A stretch of 8,188 nt of DNA from JBBRLA01 sp038231615 (lineage in GTDB: Bacteria; Myxococcota_A; Polyangia; Palsa-1104; JAEUJZ01). Positions 6,567-8,188 of this stretch are shown piece by piece. Made by a program: the position numbers and the translations under genes. How positions within the stretch are numbered: position 1 is the stretch's first letter; every line of letters starts with the position of its first letter. The notes beneath the pieces were generated by a model. That model saw nothing but the letters and a program-made list of their open reading frames with translations. It searched no databases and was not told where the DNA came from. Location of the stretch: NCBI GenBank assembly GCA_038231615.1, contig JBBRLA010000379.1:1-8188 (forward strand). Direction: 5' to 3'.

Positions 6567-6854
6567 TCAGGGCGGGGGTGCCCGAAGCTGATCGACGACG
6601 AAGAGGACCACCAGCTTGGGCCCCGGCGCGGCGGTGGCGGCGGGACCTCCCCGGGGGGGGCGCGGGCGTGCGGGACCCCCGATGTGGATCTCCGGGACGG
6701 TGACCACTTTCGGCGCAGGGGCCGAAAGGGCCACGGTGGTGAAGAGCTGCGCCGCGGTGAAGACCAGGGCAGCGCCAAGGAACCGGGCCAGTGCCAGCCT
6801 GGGCCCGAAGGGGCGGACCCCGTGGGGCTTTCGATCGAGTGCTAACCTTGTCAT
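6567..6854 (-). CDS. Small secreted protein of unknown function; candidate selenoprotein N-terminal part
   Basis: Ending at the first stop it is 95 residues. It has a long basic N-region, a hydrophobic core (FLGAALVFTAAQLFTTVALSA) and a likely cleavage before PAPKVV, so it is exported. The mature part begins KVVTVPEIHIGG, then a Pro/Arg/Gly-rich linker, then a hydrophobic strand-like KLVVLFVVDQLRAPPP. Two adjacent ATGs exist (6857 and 6854); the second is 7 bases after GGAG (6865-6862), so it is preferred. The stop at 6569-6567 is TGA, the frame stays open for 69 further codons, and selC lies close by, so termination here is in doubt. Not a family I recognise with certainty. The SD sits inside an inverted repeat. 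Confidence 0.6.
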   Translation of the reverse strand: MTRLALDRKPHGVRPFGPRLALARFLGAALVFTAAQLFTTVALSAPAPKVVTVPEIHIGGPARPRPPRGGPAATAAPGPKLVVLFVVDQLRAPPP

Positions 6855-6860
6855 CATGAT

Positions 6861-6877
6861 TCTCCTATATTAGGAGA
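6861..6877 (-). promoter_or_regulatory. Inverted repeat enclosing the Shine-Dalgarno of the small secreted-protein gene
   Basis: TCTCCTA (6861-6867) and TAGGAGA (6871-6877) are perfect 7-bp inverted arms around a 3-base loop. On the minus strand the 3' arm contains the AGGAG ribosome binding site, with the ATGs following at 6857 and 6854. In RNA the 5' arm (an anti-SD, UCUCCU) would pair with the SD and hide it, so translation may be controlled by opening this hairpin. In DNA it could also be a small operator. Confidence 0.6.
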
Positions 6878-6995
6878 GACACCCAAAGCGCCAGCGCCCA
6901 CGGCTTTTCATCTCGGCCCTAACAGGCTTCGGCGCATTGTCGAGACGCGGCCGCCTCTGATCAGTCCCACTGCCGCCCCACTGACCGATGCAGGT

Positions 6996-7063
6996 TGTTC
7001 GCGCGTGAACATCATCTCCCCTGTTCACGCGTGAACATCACCCCCAATGTTCACGCGTGAACA
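6996..7063. repeat. Three 16-bp palindromes at exact 26-bp spacing (operator or centromere-like array)
   Basis: TGTTCACGCGTGAACA occurs at 7022-7037 and 7048-7063, and a one-mismatch copy (TGTTCGCGCGTGAACA) at 6996-7011. Start-to-start distance is 26 bp in both steps, about 2.5 helical turns. The array lies 9 bp beyond the stop of the ATPase gene and about 140 bp upstream of the small secreted-protein gene, both on the minus strand. Size and symmetry fit sites for a dimeric DNA-binding protein; the layout loosely recalls parS (TGTTTCACGTGAAACA) but the half-site differs. RNA hairpins with almost no loop are unlikely, as is termination, since no T-runs follow. Confidence 0.85.
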
Positions 7064-7072
7064 TATTTGCTC

Positions 7073-8188
7073 TCACTCCTCCCCGTTATCTTCCGTCTCC
7101 CGCGATGGCTCCTCCACGACGCTGAGCTGGGTCGTTCCGCCGGGCTTGCTCAGGGTGGGCCGGGCCTTCAGTACCTGCGGGATGGTCCGGTACATGATAT
7201 TCGTGCATTCGCTCGACATCACCCGGGACTCGCCCTGGTCCAGCGTCGCAAGTTCACGCGTGAACGCCTTGGGGTCGTCGGTGTCAAACCCCGCGTAGTT
7301 TTGGCCCATGAACCGCACGGTGCCCACGGCCTTGGTCCGCATCAGCATCGCCACCGTCGAGAGCCGCACGGTCTTTTTGGGCAGCGACTCGGGGTCCTGG
7401 GTCGAAAGGACGATCGAACTCAGGCGGTGCCGCATGTCCGCGAAGGATTTTTCAATCTCCTCCTCGCAGCCGCTGTCCACCCCGATGTAGCGGTGTCCTT
7501 CGTCGAAGATGACGATTTTCTTGAACAGCCGGCTGGTCTGCTTCCCGTCCTTGTCCACCCCCGTCACCTTGGCCAGCGAGTAGGAACGCATCAGGTTCAC
7601 GAACACGATCATCGCCAGGCTGGGCCCGATCTGCGGCGAACGGGAATCCACGATCACCAGATCCCCGGGCAAAAGGTCCCACTGCTCCGGCTCCTCGTCC
7701 GACACGAAGAGCAGCATCTGCTCCAGCCGGGCCATCACCAGAGCGTACTGCTGCTGGGTCCACTTGGTTTCGTGGATCTCATCGAGGAACTGCTCCAGGG
7801 TGAAGGGCGAAAGCCGCGCCAGAAGAGTGTCGATGCGCCGCATGTAAAGGGCCGAGTTCTTGGCCGACGCCATGAACATGTGGATGCCGGCGGCCCCCAG
7901 GGTCTTGAAGTGGAAGCCGGCCCGTTTTACCGTGGCCTGCGGGTATTCGGCTTCGACCCCTTCCAGCTCCTCGTCGGTGCGGGCGGTGGTGAACACAAAG
8001 ATGCGTTTGGGTTTCATGCCCCGCGGCCGGGCCCGGTACTCGTTGCGCAGGGTCTCCACGCTCTCGGCCTCGTCGTTGGGTTGCAACCAGCACGAAAGCG
8101 GCACCGGCCTGGCACCGGGCTCGTTGTTGAAGTTGTTGACGATGACCGCGATGTCGTCGCACCCGGCGGCGATGTTCTCGATGTCGCC
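7073..8188 (-). CDS. HerA/DUF87-type P-loop ATPase, C-terminal part (partial)
   Basis: The frame enters from the window edge and stops at TGA 7075-7073; 371 residues are visible. Walker B is KKIVIFDEGHRY (223-234 of the visible part, D229 E230). It is followed by the helix with MRHRLSS and the strand-turn LSTQDPESLP (261-270), an order typical of HerA/FtsK-like DUF87 ATPases and VirB4-related pumps. LLPGDLVIVDSRSP (172-184) leads into the core. Walker A must lie outside the window. Such ATPases form hexameric DNA or protein pumps and occur in repair (HerA-NurA), defence systems and conjugation; which applies here cannot be decided from this part. The tail (340-371) is acidic and disordered. 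Start codons such as GTG 8104 would leave no P-loop, so the gene is treated as truncated by the window. A 14-bp palindrome related to the downstream array lies inside it. Confidence 0.8.
   Translation of the reverse strand, partial: GDIENIAAGCDDIAVIVNNFNNEPGARPVPLSCWLQPNDEAESVETLRNEYRARPRGMKPKRIFVFTTARTDEELEGVEAEYPQATVKRAGFHFKTLGAAGIHMFMASAKNSALYMRRIDTLLARLSPFTLEQFLDEIHETKWTQQQYALVMARLEQMLLFVSDEEPEQWDLLPGDLVIVDSRSPQIGPSLAMIVFVNLMRSYSLAKVTGVDKDGKQTSRLFKKIVIFDEGHRYIGVDSGCEEEIEKSFADMRHRLSSIVLSTQDPESLPKKTVRLSTVAMLMRTKAVGTVRFMGQNYAGFDTDDPKAFTRELATLDQGESRVMSSECTNIMYRTIPQVLKARPTLSKPGGTTQLSVVEEPSRETEDNGEE
7252..7265. repeat. Fourth copy of the palindrome core inside the ATPase gene
   Basis: GTTCACGCGTGAAC here is identical to the 14-bp core of the array at 7022-7063, about 190 bp away. 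It lies in codons for AFTRELA of the ATPase. An exact 14-bp match by chance so close is improbable, so the same protein may bind here, for example to loop to the array or to repress the gene. Confidence 0.7.

Noticed and set aside
6375..6845. A 156-codon plus-strand frame after selC
   Set aside because: It is antisense to the secreted-protein frame, which has a ribosome binding site and signal peptide; the plus product is Gly/Arg-rich shadow sequence.
6996..7063. CRISPR array from the 26-bp period
   Set aside because: The repeat is a 16-bp palindrome and the intervals are only 10 bp, far too short for spacers.
7030..7075. Sec readthrough at the TGA of the ATPase
   Set aside because: The frame after this TGA runs only about 15 codons through the palindromes to another TGA, with no protein-like pattern.

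Overview
The window is GC-rich, chromosome-like bacterial DNA with long GC3-rich reading frames. It encodes a complete selenocysteine tRNA (selC), so the organism very probably uses selenocysteine. Secreted proteins with Sec signal peptides, an M28 peptidase, a lone receiver domain, a DUF4129-like membrane protein and a small secreted protein with a 'TVPEIHI' stretch would suit a Gram-negative such as Myxococcota or a neighbouring deltaproteobacterial-type phylum. Planctomycetota cannot be excluded, and this placement is inference only.

Left part (1-2750). The 3' end of a plus-strand gene carries a perfect 33-bp (11-residue) tandem repeat. It converges on a minus-strand pair: a 47-residue single-pass membrane protein followed, 51 bp later, by a secreted M28 zinc metallopeptidase with a PA-like insert and all metal ligands. 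Upstream of this pair lies about 630 bp without a convincing gene. It holds a 29-bp-period direct repeat, a hairpin, and a 178-bp imperfect palindrome with perfect 19-bp ends that looks like a non-autonomous (MITE-type) element.

Middle part (2693-6168, plus strand). A recognisable promoter drives a stand-alone receiver-domain protein. Next comes a 299-residue protein resembling the N-terminal, non-catalytic region of bacterial SNF2 helicases but with no helicase core. Then, just after a TATAAT box set inside a small palindrome, comes a 639-residue membrane protein: signal peptide, Ig-like domains, one TM helix, a carboxypeptidase-regulatory-like domain and a DUF4129-like C-terminus.

Right part (6169-8188). 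selC lies at 6226-6321 on the plus strand. Two minus-strand genes point toward it. One is a small secreted protein whose frame continues across a UGA for another 69 codons, making it a selenoprotein candidate next to selC; its Shine-Dalgarno sequence lies in one arm of a perfect 7-bp inverted repeat. The other is the C-terminal part of a HerA/DUF87-type P-loop ATPase that runs off the window. Between them are three 16-bp palindromes at an exact 26-bp period, with a fourth 14-bp copy inside the ATPase gene. These look like protein-binding sites (operator, or a centromere/parS-like array). The ATPase plus this array next to selC, a common integration site, hints at an accessory element beginning here, but no integrase or attachment repeat is visible in the window.
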